A stretch of DNA of 8,648 nucleotides from contig JAHDWA010000164.1 in NCBI GenBank assembly GCA_023382535.1, forward strand, positions 1 through 8,648. The letters run 5' to 3'. This DNA comes from Anaerolineae bacterium (lineage in GTDB: Bacteria; Chloroflexota; Anaerolineae; 4572-78; J111). This document shows, piece after piece, positions 1 to 5,850 of the stretch. Within the stretch, counting starts at the first letter, position 1. Every line of letters begins with the position of its first letter. Position numbers and translations under genes: made by a program. The notes beneath the pieces are model-generated. The model did not search any database and was not told where the DNA came from. It saw nothing but the letters and a program-made list of their open reading frames with translations.

Positions 1-71
1 GGTTTATGGAAGTGGATCCAGACCCATCAGGGGTACCGCCGGCCGGCTGCGCCGGAGCAAAGGAGCGGGGC

Positions 72-116
72 AAAAAAAGCCGGGGCAACACGGCAGGAAC
101 ACCGTTCGACCCGGCT
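72..116 (-). terminator. Rho-independent terminator for the leftmost gene
   Basis: Read on the minus strand, the arms AGCCGGG and CCCGGCT pair and enclose a second short stem (ACGG/CCGT). They are followed by seven T residues (the A run at 72-78 on the plus strand). It lies about 120 nt past the stop of the 237-863 gene and in the right orientation to end its transcript. Confidence 0.65.
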
Positions 117-152
117 GGGGAGACAGAGAGTAGGGGAGGAGGGGGGAGAGGA

Positions 153-191
153 TGGAAGATGGAAGATAGAGGATAGGGGATAGCAGGAGAT
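153..191. repeat. Degenerate purine-rich 7-bp tandem repeat
   Basis: The unit is close to GGAAGAT: GGAAGAT, GGAAGAT, AGAGGAT, AGGGGAT, then AGGAGAT. It sits in a longer purine-only tract beginning near 121. No coding potential is apparent. Confidence 0.6.
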
Positions 192-242
192 GTATCACGC
201 GTCATAGATTACGCATTACGCATCACGTATCAGGCATCACGC
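192..242. repeat. Short ACGCATTACG/ATCACG-type tandem repeat
   Basis: Imperfect units of 7-8 bp (ATTACGC, ATTACGC, ATCACG, ATCAGGC, ATCACGC) run up to and over the stop codon of the 237-863 gene, so that the TGA stop at 237-239 lies inside a repeat unit. Repeats of this look are, from memory, common between genes of Chloroflexota; that link is recollection, not a search result. Confidence 0.6.
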
Positions 243-863
243 TTCCTGCAACAGCAGCGGCACGGAGAAATCGAGTTGGAGGCCCTGTAACGGCGGGCGG
301 GACTGTTCGGCGGAGACGATGCTGGCCGCGTAGGCCAGCAGGTTGCGCGTGTTCTCGCTGACTAAATATTGCTGGGGAAAGCCAGGATCGGGTAGACCCG
401 AATTGAGGGCGAAATTCCGCCAGGCCTGGCCTAACTCGGCGTGCTTATGTTCCAGGTCAGTGAGTACCTGGATTAAGGGGACGTAGAGGCGGCCAGCTTC
501 GGAGCACATGGCGTGTTTCAAATCGGCGGCCGGGCCGCCCAACCAGGCCAGCGTGCCAAAATCCACCGAGCGGCCGTTGCCGCCGAACTGCCCGAGCAGG
601 AATTTTAGGCGTTCGGAGGCAGCGGCGCAGTGGAAATTCCAGAAGTAGTCCTGGTTATATCGGCCCACCAAACCACATTCAGCAATGAGGAAGCGATAGA
701 GATCGGTGGTGAATATCACTTTCTTGAAACCGCTGTAGAGAAAGCGGTGCCAGTCTTCAAAGATGCGCTGTTTGTAAGCTGCGGTCAGGCGGTCGCTTTC
801 ATCGCTGAAGGTGAGGGCAGTTTCCTGGCCCAAAAAGACAGGCTGTAAGGTTAAATCAGCCAT
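237..863 (-). CDS. Protein of unknown function, 208 aa
   Basis: No family is recognised. The ATG at 863 is well supported: AAAGGAG lies six bases upstream, and a strong promoter and leader precede it. The protein has no signal peptide or membrane segment and should be cytosolic. It looks mostly helical, with many aromatic residues around 37-75 (EDWHRFLY, YNQDYFWNFH) and a helical stretch at about 112-150 (including YVPLIQVLTDLEHKHAELGQAWRNFA). No catalytic motif stands out. It is transcribed alone, with its own terminator at 72-116. Its promoter begins only about 19 bp from the left end of the insertion sequence, which therefore separated it from whatever lay upstream but left its promoter whole. 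The stop codon falls inside a tandem repeat. It is probably a real gene; its function is unknown. Confidence 0.75.
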   Translation of the reverse strand: MADLTLQPVFLGQETALTFSDESDRLTAAYKQRIFEDWHRFLYSGFKKVIFTTDLYRFLIAECGLVGRYNQDYFWNFHCAAASERLKFLLGQFGGNGRSVDFGTLAWLGGPAADLKHAMCSEAGRLYVPLIQVLTDLEHKHAELGQAWRNFALNSGLPDPGFPQQYLVSENTRNLLAYAASIVSAEQSRPPLQGLQLDFSVPLLLQEA

Positions 864-909
864 CGTAGGCTCCTTTCGTTTTGGCTAAATTTAGGACAAA
901 CGCAAACAA

Positions 910-935
910 GCCGGCGAGATTGGGGTCTCTCCGGC
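910..935 (-). promoter_or_regulatory. Hairpin in the long 5' leader of the 237-863 gene
   Basis: GCCGGCGAGA (910-919) pairs with TCTCTCCGGC (926-935) around a TTGGGG loop, with nine of ten pairs formed. On the minus strand it lies midway between the promoter and the start codon and is followed by a T-rich stretch (CTTGTTTGCGTTTG). It could be a weak attenuator or a messenger-stability element. No known riboswitch class is recognised. Confidence 0.4.
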
Positions 936-1008
936 GTAAGAATGGGGATAACTTGTTAGGTTTTTTGTAGCAGGGGAATATTAAAGGGTTATTGTTGTAT
1001 CTACACTA

Positions 1009-1037
1009 ATTGTACCACAAGACAGGAGTTATGTCAA
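1009..1037 (-). promoter_or_regulatory. Sigma-70 type promoter for the 237-863 gene
   Basis: On the minus strand TTGACA (1037-1032) and TACAAT (1014-1009) are separated by exactly 17 bases. The -35 box is a full consensus match and the -10 box matches five of six. Transcription would begin near 1002, giving a leader of about 140 nt. Confidence 0.7.
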
Positions 1038-1045
1038 TACTTTTG

Positions 1046-1055
1046 GGAGGGCTTC
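1046..1055. repeat. Left target-site duplication of the insertion sequence
   Basis: GGAGGGCTTC abuts the left inverted repeat and matches GGAGGGTTTC at 2386-2395 in nine of ten positions. A duplication of 8-10 bp is usual for the ISAs1 family. The single difference suggests the insertion is not very recent. Confidence 0.65.
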
Positions 1056-1074
1056 CAGGGCATGTTCAAAGTCA
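1056..1074. repeat. Left terminal inverted repeat of the insertion sequence
   Basis: CAGGGCATGTTCAAAGTCA is the exact reverse complement of 2367-2385. Its last three bases (TCA on the plus strand) encode the TGA stop of the transposase. Confidence 0.9.
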
Positions 1075-2283
1075 TAGATAAGGGTTTTGGATAATGAGTT
1101 GGAGGGCTTCGAGCGGACGAGCGGCATAACGACGCCTAGCTTGGGGCAGATAAGGGTAGCCTTGGCGGAGGATGAGGGCCAGGGCGAGATTGTTTAAGGT
1201 GGCCATGGATCGGGCGGCATGCCCGATTTTCAGGCGACAGCGGTCCTCCTTCAAGGTGACATCTCGACGGTAATGCAAGCCATTTTCGATCCCCCAATGG
1301 GTTCGCTGCAAAGTCAGTAAGCGTTCTGGACCCGCTTCGGCCGGGGTTAAGCTGGTCAAGCCATACTGAATTTCAGTGGTGACAACCCCGGTTTGCAAGT
1401 TGATGAAGCGACGTTCCAGCTTGAAGACCTGTTCCAGATAGGGCCAGTCAAGGTAATCTTTGAGCATGGCACTGCTGGTCAGACAGCGACGTTCCAGCCG
1501 CCCGTGGCCTTTGTTGACCGTGACTGCTGTTTTGAAATCGGTGGAGGTCGGGGCAAAGCCAGGCGTGACGGGTTCCGGCTCAAACAGGTGAGCAATACTC
1601 TGATGCAACTCGGGCTGGTTGTCTTTGGCGATCCACAGGTAATCGCCGCCAGCCGTGACAATCTCAATGGAGAGTTGGCGTTGGGTGTGCATAGCATCGC
1701 CGGTGATGACTTTGCCGCGTAAATCCAACTGACGGAGTAACTTAGGCGCCGCCACAATTTCATTCTCTTTCGTTTCGACCTCGACTTCCAGCAAAACCAA
1801 GCCTTCTTCCGGCAGATAAGCCGCCAGTAAATGAAGACCTTGATTTTGGCCTGGGGCAATGGTCCCCCGCAGCGTTTTGCCATCGATAGCGATCACCACC
1901 GCTTGGCTCAGTTGGGCTTGGCCATCAAAGTACCGTTGCAGCACCTGCTCAAACTCCTCGACGACCACCGCTTGTCCCAGTAGCCGACTGATCGTCACCC
2001 GATCCGGCATTGTCTCTCGTTCTAACCCCAGCGCTGCTACCAATATCTCCGCTCGCAAGTCGAGCCACTCTTCCATCCCCGTCGGACCATCTTCCCCACC
2101 CAGCTTGGCTAAGGTGATCAACGTTAGCCCATCGGCTAACTGATAGCGGATCCCCCGCGCTTTGCGCTGATCGGTCAAGGCCTTAAAGTGAGCATACAAA
2201 CTGCTCACATCAAACACGAACTGCCTCCCCGGCCATGGCTCAAATTCAACCTTGAATTCTGTTCGGCTTGGATTATACTTCAT
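1072..2283 (-). CDS. ISAs1-family DDE transposase, 403 aa
   Basis: This enzyme cuts and joins the ends of its insertion sequence. An N-terminal helical domain (about 25-110; the DDE_Tnp_1-associated region) precedes an RNase H-like catalytic domain. The visible acidic triad is D134 in IAIDGKTLRG, D196 in KVITGDAMHT and E333 in HWGIENGLHYRRDV. The family motif around KGHGRLERR (258-266) and the tail motif with HAARSMATLNNLAL are also present. The length is normal for the family and there is no frameshift. The ATG at 2283 has a strong ribosome binding site (AAGGAGG) seven bases upstream. It is the only gene of the element and has its own promoter just inside the right inverted repeat. Confidence 0.95.
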   Translation of the reverse strand: MKYNPSRTEFKVEFEPWPGRQFVFDVSSLYAHFKALTDQRKARGIRYQLADGLTLITLAKLGGEDGPTGMEEWLDLRAEILVAALGLERETMPDRVTISRLLGQAVVVEEFEQVLQRYFDGQAQLSQAVVIAIDGKTLRGTIAPGQNQGLHLLAAYLPEEGLVLLEVEVETKENEIVAAPKLLRQLDLRGKVITGDAMHTQRQLSIEIVTAGGDYLWIAKDNQPELHQSIAHLFEPEPVTPGFAPTSTDFKTAVTVNKGHGRLERRCLTSSAMLKDYLDWPYLEQVFKLERRFINLQTGVVTTEIQYGLTSLTPAEAGPERLLTLQRTHWGIENGLHYRRDVTLKEDRCRLKIGHAARSMATLNNLALALILRQGYPYLPQARRRYAARPLEALQLIIQNPYL

Positions 2284-2336
2284 CCTGGACCTCCTTGAGT
2301 TGAGTTAGTTTCTTTGGCGATTGAAACCCTGCTCTA

Positions 2337-2365
2337 CTCATACGAGGTCTTTTTTATTTTGTCAA
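2337..2365 (-). promoter_or_regulatory. Transposase promoter inside the right end of the IS
   Basis: On the minus strand TTGACA (2365-2360) and TATGAG (2342-2337) are 17 bases apart. The -35 box lies two bases inside the inverted repeat, so transposase bound at the end of the element could repress its own gene. That regulatory idea is inference. Confidence 0.55.
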
Positions 2366-2366
2366 C

Positions 2367-2385
2367 TGACTTTGAACATGCCCTG
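2367..2385. repeat. Right terminal inverted repeat of the insertion sequence
   Basis: TGACTTTGAACATGCCCTG is the exact reverse complement of 1056-1074 over 19 bp. Confidence 0.9.
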
Positions 2386-2395
2386 GGAGGGTTTC
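2386..2395. repeat. Right target-site duplication of the insertion sequence
   Basis: GGAGGGTTTC follows the right inverted repeat directly and differs at one position from GGAGGGCTTC at 1046-1055. Confidence 0.65.
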
Positions 2396-2457
2396 TCTGT
2401 AAGGATCTCAAACGTAATGGCTGTTATAAATGATCAAAGTCGCCAAGATCGGTCCAA

Positions 2458-2569
2458 ACGGGTATATTTAGACCCGTAATTTTAGGTCGTTGTCCGAAGA
2501 GATTCATTCCCCACAATTTTGGAGAGGCCATTTTTTATGAGCGAGATACCCGTCGCTACTACTATCTCG
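2458..2569. promoter_or_regulatory. Two palindromes in the leader of the DUF3024 gene
   Basis: ACGGGT (2458-2463) and ACCCGT (2472-2477) form a short palindrome that could be an operator or hairpin. CGAGATA (2542-2548) and TATCTCG (2563-2569) form a second hairpin ending 28 bases before the start codon. No convincing promoter pair was found between the insertion sequence and the gene, and the stretch holds no gene. Confidence 0.3.
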
Positions 2570-2597
2570 TAGTTGACCATACTTTCAGGAGACTACA

Positions 2598-3173
2598 ATG
2601 AAACAAAATTCAGAGAAACCGGATGTATGGAGCCAAGACTGGAACCAGCAACGCGCCGACTGGCGCAGTATTGATACCATGCGTCAGATTGCGCTGGATG
2701 CTCAAAAACTGGGTGACGATTGGGAGGCCTTTGCGAAGTATGCTGCTAAACATCAATTAACGATAAACGAAGCGGTTTATTACCTCAACGCTTATGAGTA
2801 TGGCGGCGAGGTCGGCCTACGGGCTATTCACGCCCCAGATATTATTCCCCCCGATGTAGCTCGTGAGGCCATTAAAACTATTAGCAAGATACTGGATCAG
2901 CATTTCCAGGCTCAAGTTCCTTACCGCCTGACCGATGAAGGGATTGGGATTGGGCTATATGAAATCCAGCAGCGGTGGCAGACTGGCGATAGGTATCTGT
3001 ATCCCATCTGCCAATTTCGGTTGACGTTGGCTGAACGACAGTGGCATCTTTACTGGTGGCGGAAGTTTGATGCCTGGTGGCCTTATCCTCTCCCTGAAAT
3101 AGGGCAGAAATATAGCTTGAAAGCCAGGGTGCAACAAGTACTTGAGAATGCGACTGGCTGTTTTTGGGGATAA
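2598..3173 (+). CDS. DUF3024 domain protein, 191 aa
   Basis: The C-terminal half (about 88-191) looks like a DUF3024 domain. It has a predicted helix, a YEIQQRW strand, the FRLTLAERQWHLYWWRKFDAWWPY core (140-163), which is very rich in tryptophan, and the closing GCFWG typical of that family. The biochemical role of DUF3024 is not known. The N-terminal part (about 22-80) is helical, and the segment around 41-78 (FAKYAAKHQLTINEAVYYL) resembles a helix-turn-helix, so DNA binding is possible but unproven. The ATG at 2598 has AGGAG seven bases upstream. It is a single-gene unit: the insertion sequence lies before it, and a long hairpin terminator follows 70 bases after the stop. No membrane segment is visible. 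Confidence 0.8.
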   Translation: MKQNSEKPDVWSQDWNQQRADWRSIDTMRQIALDAQKLGDDWEAFAKYAAKHQLTINEAVYYLNAYEYGGEVGLRAIHAPDIIPPDVAREAIKTISKILDQHFQAQVPYRLTDEGIGIGLYEIQQRWQTGDRYLYPICQFRLTLAERQWHLYWWRKFDAWWPYPLPEIGQKYSLKARVQQVLENATGCFWG

Positions 3174-3242
3174 CAGACTTTTCATAGTCCACTATTTAGT
3201 GTCACTTCAGACATTTGTCTCCGTATGCGTGTGACGGCTTTG

Positions 3243-3291
3243 ATAAAAAGATGAGGTCTGAATTAATCGGTTTCAGTCCTCATCTTTTTAT
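3243..3291. terminator. Long hairpin terminator, probably bidirectional
   Basis: A perfect 14-bp stem (3243-3256 with 3278-3291) with an A tract on one side and a T tract on the other continues, after one mismatch, into a further 5-bp stem (CTGAA/TTCAG) around a 9-base loop. It ends the DUF3024 transcript and insulates the next operon. Confidence 0.75.
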
Positions 3292-3299
3292 GGTATACT
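3291..3299 (+). promoter_or_regulatory. Possible extended -10 promoter for protease module 1
   Basis: TGGTATACT is an extended -10 element (TGN before TATACT). No good -35 box is seen at the usual distance. Transcription would start near 3306 and give a leader of about 40 nt before the module 1 start codon. It overlaps the end of the upstream terminator. Confidence 0.35.
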
Positions 3300-3345
3300 C
3301 CACTTGATAGAGAAATTACCCGATAAATGATTGGAGGAAGCGTTG

Positions 3346-3708
3346 GTGACCATCATAGATAAAAATATCGTCTCGCCTACCTCGCCGCCCTCGTTGAGCC
3401 TGCATCTGGATGTGGTCTTGCACCTTACGGCTGCTGAAGCCCGAGTTCTGGTAAATCGCCAGGTAGTAGTCGAACTCGGCACCGGTTTGATTGCGCGTGA
3501 CCCGGAAGAACTGGTAATTGCCAGAGAACAGATCGCCTGGCGTGTGCCTATCTGCCTGGCCTTGCCTCGGCTGGGCGATTTAGGGCAGGTGGGCGCCGTT
3601 GATGTTGACGCCCAGACCGGCGAAGTCCTGACCAGTACCGTCGACAGAGATAAAATAATTCAATATGCCACCTGGCTCTATCATGCCGCCACATTACCGG
3701 CAGAGTAA
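3346..3708 (+). CDS. Module 1 small protein with WRVP/VDAxTGEV core, 120 aa
   Basis: No named family is recognised. The conserved core runs from about 65 to 94: WRVP, then an LP-LG turn, VG and VDAQTGEV. The homologous protein encoded at 5851-6231 shares 18 of 30 residues over this block without gaps. The VDAxTGEV ending resembles the last strand of PepSY-type domains, which in other proteins bind or restrain peptidases; that likeness is my inference. There is no signal peptide or membrane segment. I prefer the GTG start at 3346 because GGAGG (3333-3337) lies eight bases upstream; TTG at 3343 or 3331 is possible. Its 3' end overlaps the next gene, a C39-like peptidase, in another frame, so the two are almost certainly co-transcribed and translationally coupled. 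Confidence 0.75.
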   Translation: MTIIDKNIVSPTSPPSLSLHLDVVLHLTAAEARVLVNRQVVVELGTGLIARDPEELVIAREQIAWRVPICLALPRLGDLGQVGAVDVDAQTGEVLTSTVDRDKIIQYATWLYHAATLPAE

Positions 3709-4123
3709 CCCTGGTGCGTGCCTCCCGGCCTGCACCCGGATGGTCCTGGCTGCGCTGAGCGACAAGCGGAGTGAAGCCCAAATTTCCAAACTCCTGGGCA
3801 GCTTCGACTTTGGGACCCCCGCCAGTCGGATCACTCGCCTGGAGAAGTGGGGTTATCGGGTTCAATTCGGCCCGGCCTCGTTGAATGAACTGCACGAGCA
3901 TTTGGGGCAAAGTCATTATCCCATCGTTTTTGTTTACGCCGGTTTTTTACCCTGGGCCGATTTCGATGGCTTTCACGCTTTGGTGCTGGTCGAGTTGACC
4001 CCGACCGAGGTATCGCTGCTCGATCCGGCGCTGGATGAGGGTCCGACTTCTCTGTCAGTGGATGGTTTTTTGCTGGCCTGGGAAGAGTTTGATAGCCTGG
4101 CTGTTGTAATTAGGGGGAGGTGA
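3665..4123 (+). CDS. Module 1 C39-like cysteine peptidase, 152 aa
   Basis: The protein is a stand-alone papain-fold domain of the C39/C39-like kind, without a transporter or signal peptide, so it should act inside the cell. Numbered from the ATG at 3665, the oxyanion glutamine is Q13, six residues before the likely nucleophile C19 in GACLPACTRMVLA. The histidine is H104 in GFHALVLV, and the third residue is D120 in LLDPAL. All expected catalytic residues are therefore present. A substrate cannot be named. The gene overlaps the 3' end of the WRVP gene by 44 bp; a start at ATG 3683 would reduce this to 26 bp, and neither start has a clear ribosome binding site, which points to translational coupling. 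It is clearly homologous to 6185-6637 (shared PIVFV, LPW, HA, DPA and F-LAW-E-D blocks). Some proteins of this fold have lost protease activity or act as transferases. Confidence 0.8.
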   Translation: MPPGSIMPPHYRQSNPGACLPACTRMVLAALSDKRSEAQISKLLGSFDFGTPASRITRLEKWGYRVQFGPASLNELHEHLGQSHYPIVFVYAGFLPWADFDGFHALVLVELTPTEVSLLDPALDEGPTSLSVDGFLLAWEEFDSLAVVIRGR

Positions 4124-4190
4124 TTGAAGTTATCCTGTATCCCACTTCCTTAAAATTCTTTGCTGACAATCCCCGCAGTATAAAAAATGC

Positions 4191-4219
4191 TTGACACATC
4201 TCCTCGCTGATACTAAGAT
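4191..4219 (+). promoter_or_regulatory. Promoter of a candidate small RNA
   Basis: TTGACA (4191-4196) and TAAGAT (4214-4219) are separated by 17 bases. No ORF with a ribosome binding site follows before the strong terminator at 4364-4403, which argues for an RNA product starting near 4226. Confidence 0.55.
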
Positions 4220-4225
4220 GAATTT

Positions 4226-4404
4226 GGCTGGACAAGTGAAAACAAAACGCCGCCGGCAGGTGCTGGTAACACCAACCGACGGCTGACCCCACCAACTGGC
4301 AAGACAGTTGACAGGGCTGAGGCCTATTCTACCATACTTCGTATGGTGGCTCAAGGTTATCAGACGGTCATTCCTGCCTGCGTGGCGGGAGTGGCCGTTT
4401 TTTG
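4226..4404 (+). ncRNA. Candidate structured small RNA, about 180 nt
   Basis: The unit is defined by a consensus-like promoter and an intrinsic terminator with no credible ORF between. Four hairpins can be drawn in order. GCCGCCGG pairs with CCGACGGC (one mismatch) with an inner GGTG/CACC stem at about 4249-4283. CAACTG/CAGTTG lies near 4293-4310. ACCATAC-TTC-GTATGGT (4331-4347) is enclosed by GAGGCC/GGCTC. The 15-bp terminator stem closes the unit. It does not match 6S, tmRNA, RNase P or a riboswitch that I can recognise. A TTGACA at 4308-4313 with TACCAT at 4330-4335 could be a second promoter inside it. Alternatively the hairpins are DNA-level sites left by a mobile element, since similar GC-rich hairpins followed by TGACC occur in elements of other bacteria (recollection). 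Confidence 0.45.
4364..4403 (+). terminator. Strong intrinsic terminator
   Basis: A 15-bp stem (4364-4378 with 4384-4398, three G-U pairs) closes on a five-base loop and runs into six T residues, then G and five more T residues. It ends the candidate small RNA and would also stop any read-through from protease module 1. Confidence 0.8.
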
Positions 4405-4424
4405 TTTTTGCTGCTGTTCAGCCA

Positions 4425-4450
4425 GGGCAGGGTGCGTCAGTGCCCTGCCC
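4425..4450. repeat. GC-rich inverted repeat
   Basis: GGGCAGGG (4425-4432) and CCCTGCCC (4443-4450) form a perfect 8-bp stem with a 10-base loop just before the methyltransferase remnant. No T tract follows, so it is not an obvious terminator. Confidence 0.45.
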
Positions 4451-4460
4451 GCATTTACTA

Positions 4461-4764
4461 ATGACAGACTCAATATTGGTTTGTGGAGATAACTTAACTA
4501 CTCTACGCTGAGAGATTTTCTGAAAAAGTTTGAAGTACCTGTGTCTGAGCCGATTTCTGACGCTTAACAGTGATTAGGTCAAATTGTGAAGCAGAGCCCA
4601 ATACCAAATTTATCGGAGAGCATAGAGTTTGATATGTAAACTATAGCCCTTCTGGATTGGGCGTTATGAAATCAGCTGAAGGCACTCAGGAAATCTTCTG
4701 CTCAGGTAATTGGATCAACTGTCCATTACCCAAAAAGGATAAATACATTCACCCAAATCAATGA
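4461..4764 (+). pseudogene. Decayed DNA methyltransferase-like gene remnant
   Basis: The ATG at 4461 opens MTDSILVCGDNLTTLR and then stops. This closely resembles the N-terminus of N4/N6 DNA methyltransferases (MT-ILxGDNLxxLR). Reading on in a second frame from 4505 gives TLRDFLKKFEVPVSEPISDA. A third frame from 4561 gives a run with VIRSNCEAEPNTKFIGEHRV, a stop at 4630, then YSPSGLGVMKSAEGTQEIFC and NWINCPLPKKDKYIHPNQ before the stop at 4762-4764. HPNQ preceded by a tryptophan- and lysine-rich stretch is the familiar HPxQKP segment of such enzymes. The catalytic DPPY and DPFxGSG motifs are missing, so an internal deletion, frameshifts and a 3' truncation are inferred. The remnant ends at the recombinase 5' region. 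The family assignment rests on short motifs. Confidence 0.45.
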
Positions 4765-4784
4765 TCTTTTGGAGAAAATTGACA

Positions 4785-5726
4785 ATGAAGAACGATCAAA
4801 TCACTCTATCCCAGGCCTTACAGGGCTATGCCCTCTATGCTAAGGCACGGCGTCTCAGCCCAAATACACTGAATGATTACAATAATACCTTTACCAAATT
4901 CAAGGATTTTCTAGGTACCGATCCGCCCCTGGCTGAAATTACTAAATATCAAGTCCAGGAATTTCTCGCTTTGTATGGGCATTTGAGTAAGAAAACGGTG
5001 CTAAATTATCACACTGGCCTGTCCGCTCTGTGGACTTGGGCAATGGATGAAGAAGGCTTGGTTGATGAACATACTATTCGCCGAGTTACACCACCTGACC
5101 CGGAAAAACCCGTGATTAAACCTTTCAGTGAGCAGGATGTTAAACTCATTCTTATAGCCTGTGAGCGATCTCGCCCCTACATTCGCCGTCATCAACGGGA
5201 GAAATCTAATCACGCCCTGCCCAATGTCAAACGTAACAAGGCTATCATTCTGACTTTGCTGGATACCGGTGTCCGGGCCAGTGAACTTTGTAGCATTACA
5301 ATGAACAACGTGGACTTCAAAAACAAACAAATTACGGTTCTTGGTAAAGGTGATAAAGAGCGCGTTCTGCAAATCTCAAACCGAACTGGTCAGTTGATCT
5401 GGCGCTACTTGGTCACTCGATCGTCTGAATTATCAGATAATGCTCCTCTGTTTGCCAGTGATGATGACTTACCCTTGACCCGTGATAGCTTACTCAAACT
5501 GATTAAACGGATTGGTAACCGAGCCGGTGTTTCAGATGCCCATCCTCATCGCTTCCGTCACACTTTTGCCATCAATTTTTTGCGTAACGGTGGGAATATC
5601 TATGCACTTCAAGCACTACTCGGACATTCTACACTGGACATGGTCAAACGATATCTCAAATTGTCTGAGCAGGATTGTGCGGCGGTTCACCGGAAGGCTT
5701 CTCCTGTAGCGAATTGGGGTCTATAA
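4785..5726 (+). CDS. Tyrosine recombinase (Xer/phage integrase type), 313 aa
   Basis: This enzyme breaks and rejoins DNA at specific sites through a 3'-phosphotyrosine link. The N-terminal SAM-like/core-binding domain spans about 6-95. The catalytic domain spans about 112-305 and has a complete active site: R164 in DTGVRASEL, K188 in LGKGDKERV, H255 and R258 in HPHRFRHTFA, H281 in LLGHSTLDM and the nucleophile Y290 in VKRYLK. Length is typical of XerC/D-like integrases. I chose the ATG at 4785 (GGAG ten bases upstream); the in-frame ATG at 4761 would add eight residues but lacks a binding site and overlaps the end of the methyltransferase remnant. A strong terminator follows directly, so it is a single-gene unit. 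It lies between two copies of the small-protein/C39 module and is a good candidate for the enzyme that moved them. Confidence 0.93.
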   Translation: MKNDQITLSQALQGYALYAKARRLSPNTLNDYNNTFTKFKDFLGTDPPLAEITKYQVQEFLALYGHLSKKTVLNYHTGLSALWTWAMDEEGLVDEHTIRRVTPPDPEKPVIKPFSEQDVKLILIACERSRPYIRRHQREKSNHALPNVKRNKAIILTLLDTGVRASELCSITMNNVDFKNKQITVLGKGDKERVLQISNRTGQLIWRYLVTRSSELSDNAPLFASDDDLPLTRDSLLKLIKRIGNRAGVSDAHPHRFRHTFAINFLRNGGNIYALQALLGHSTLDMVKRYLKLSEQDCAAVHRKASPVANWGL

Positions 5727-5740
5727 AAGAGTAACTGTTG

Positions 5741-5767
5741 GGGCCCACTCATAAGTGGGCCCTTTTT
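5741..5767 (+). terminator. Intrinsic terminator of the recombinase gene
   Basis: GGGCCCACT (5741-5749) and AGTGGGCCC (5754-5762) form a perfect 9-bp stem with a CATA loop followed by five T residues, 14 bases after the recombinase stop codon. Confidence 0.9.
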
Positions 5768-5802
5768 AGGCTGACGCTAACCAGCATCCCTAAAATTTCA
5801 TT

Positions 5803-5831
5803 TTGCCTTCCAGCGCCCACCGCCCTATAAT
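5803..5831 (+). promoter_or_regulatory. Promoter of protease module 2
   Basis: TTGCCT (5803-5808) and a perfect TATAAT (5826-5831) are 17 bases apart. Transcription would start near 5838, leaving a very short leader that contains only the GGAGGT ribosome binding site at 5840-5845 before the ATG at 5851. Confidence 0.6.
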
Positions 5832-5850
5832 ACTTAGATGGAGGTGGTCC

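Larger units (their letters stand above)
1056..2385 (-). mobile_element. Complete ISAs1-family insertion sequence, 1330 bp
   Basis: The element is bounded by perfect 19-bp inverted repeats (1056-1074 and 2367-2385) and flanked by a 10-bp direct repeat with one mismatch. It contains a single full-length transposase gene read on the minus strand, whose stop codon lies within the left inverted repeat. The transposase promoter lies just inside the right inverted repeat. Size, ends, duplication length and transposase type all agree with the ISAs1 family. Both ends and the reading frame are intact, so it may still be able to move. Confidence 0.9.

Noticed and set aside
1393..2143. Several 90-135 codon frames on either strand inside the insertion sequence
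   Set aside because: They overlap the transposase, have no ribosome binding sites and lack recognisable motifs.
4110..4354. Minus-strand frames of 61 and 74 codons
   Set aside because: They are antisense to the promoter and hairpins of the candidate small RNA, with no ribosome binding site or recognisable domain.
4308..4511. 67-codon plus-strand frame starting at TTG
   Set aside because: Its first 50 codons run through the terminator stem and a GC-rich hairpin; only the last 16 codons, from ATG 4461, look like protein and are treated as the methyltransferase remnant.
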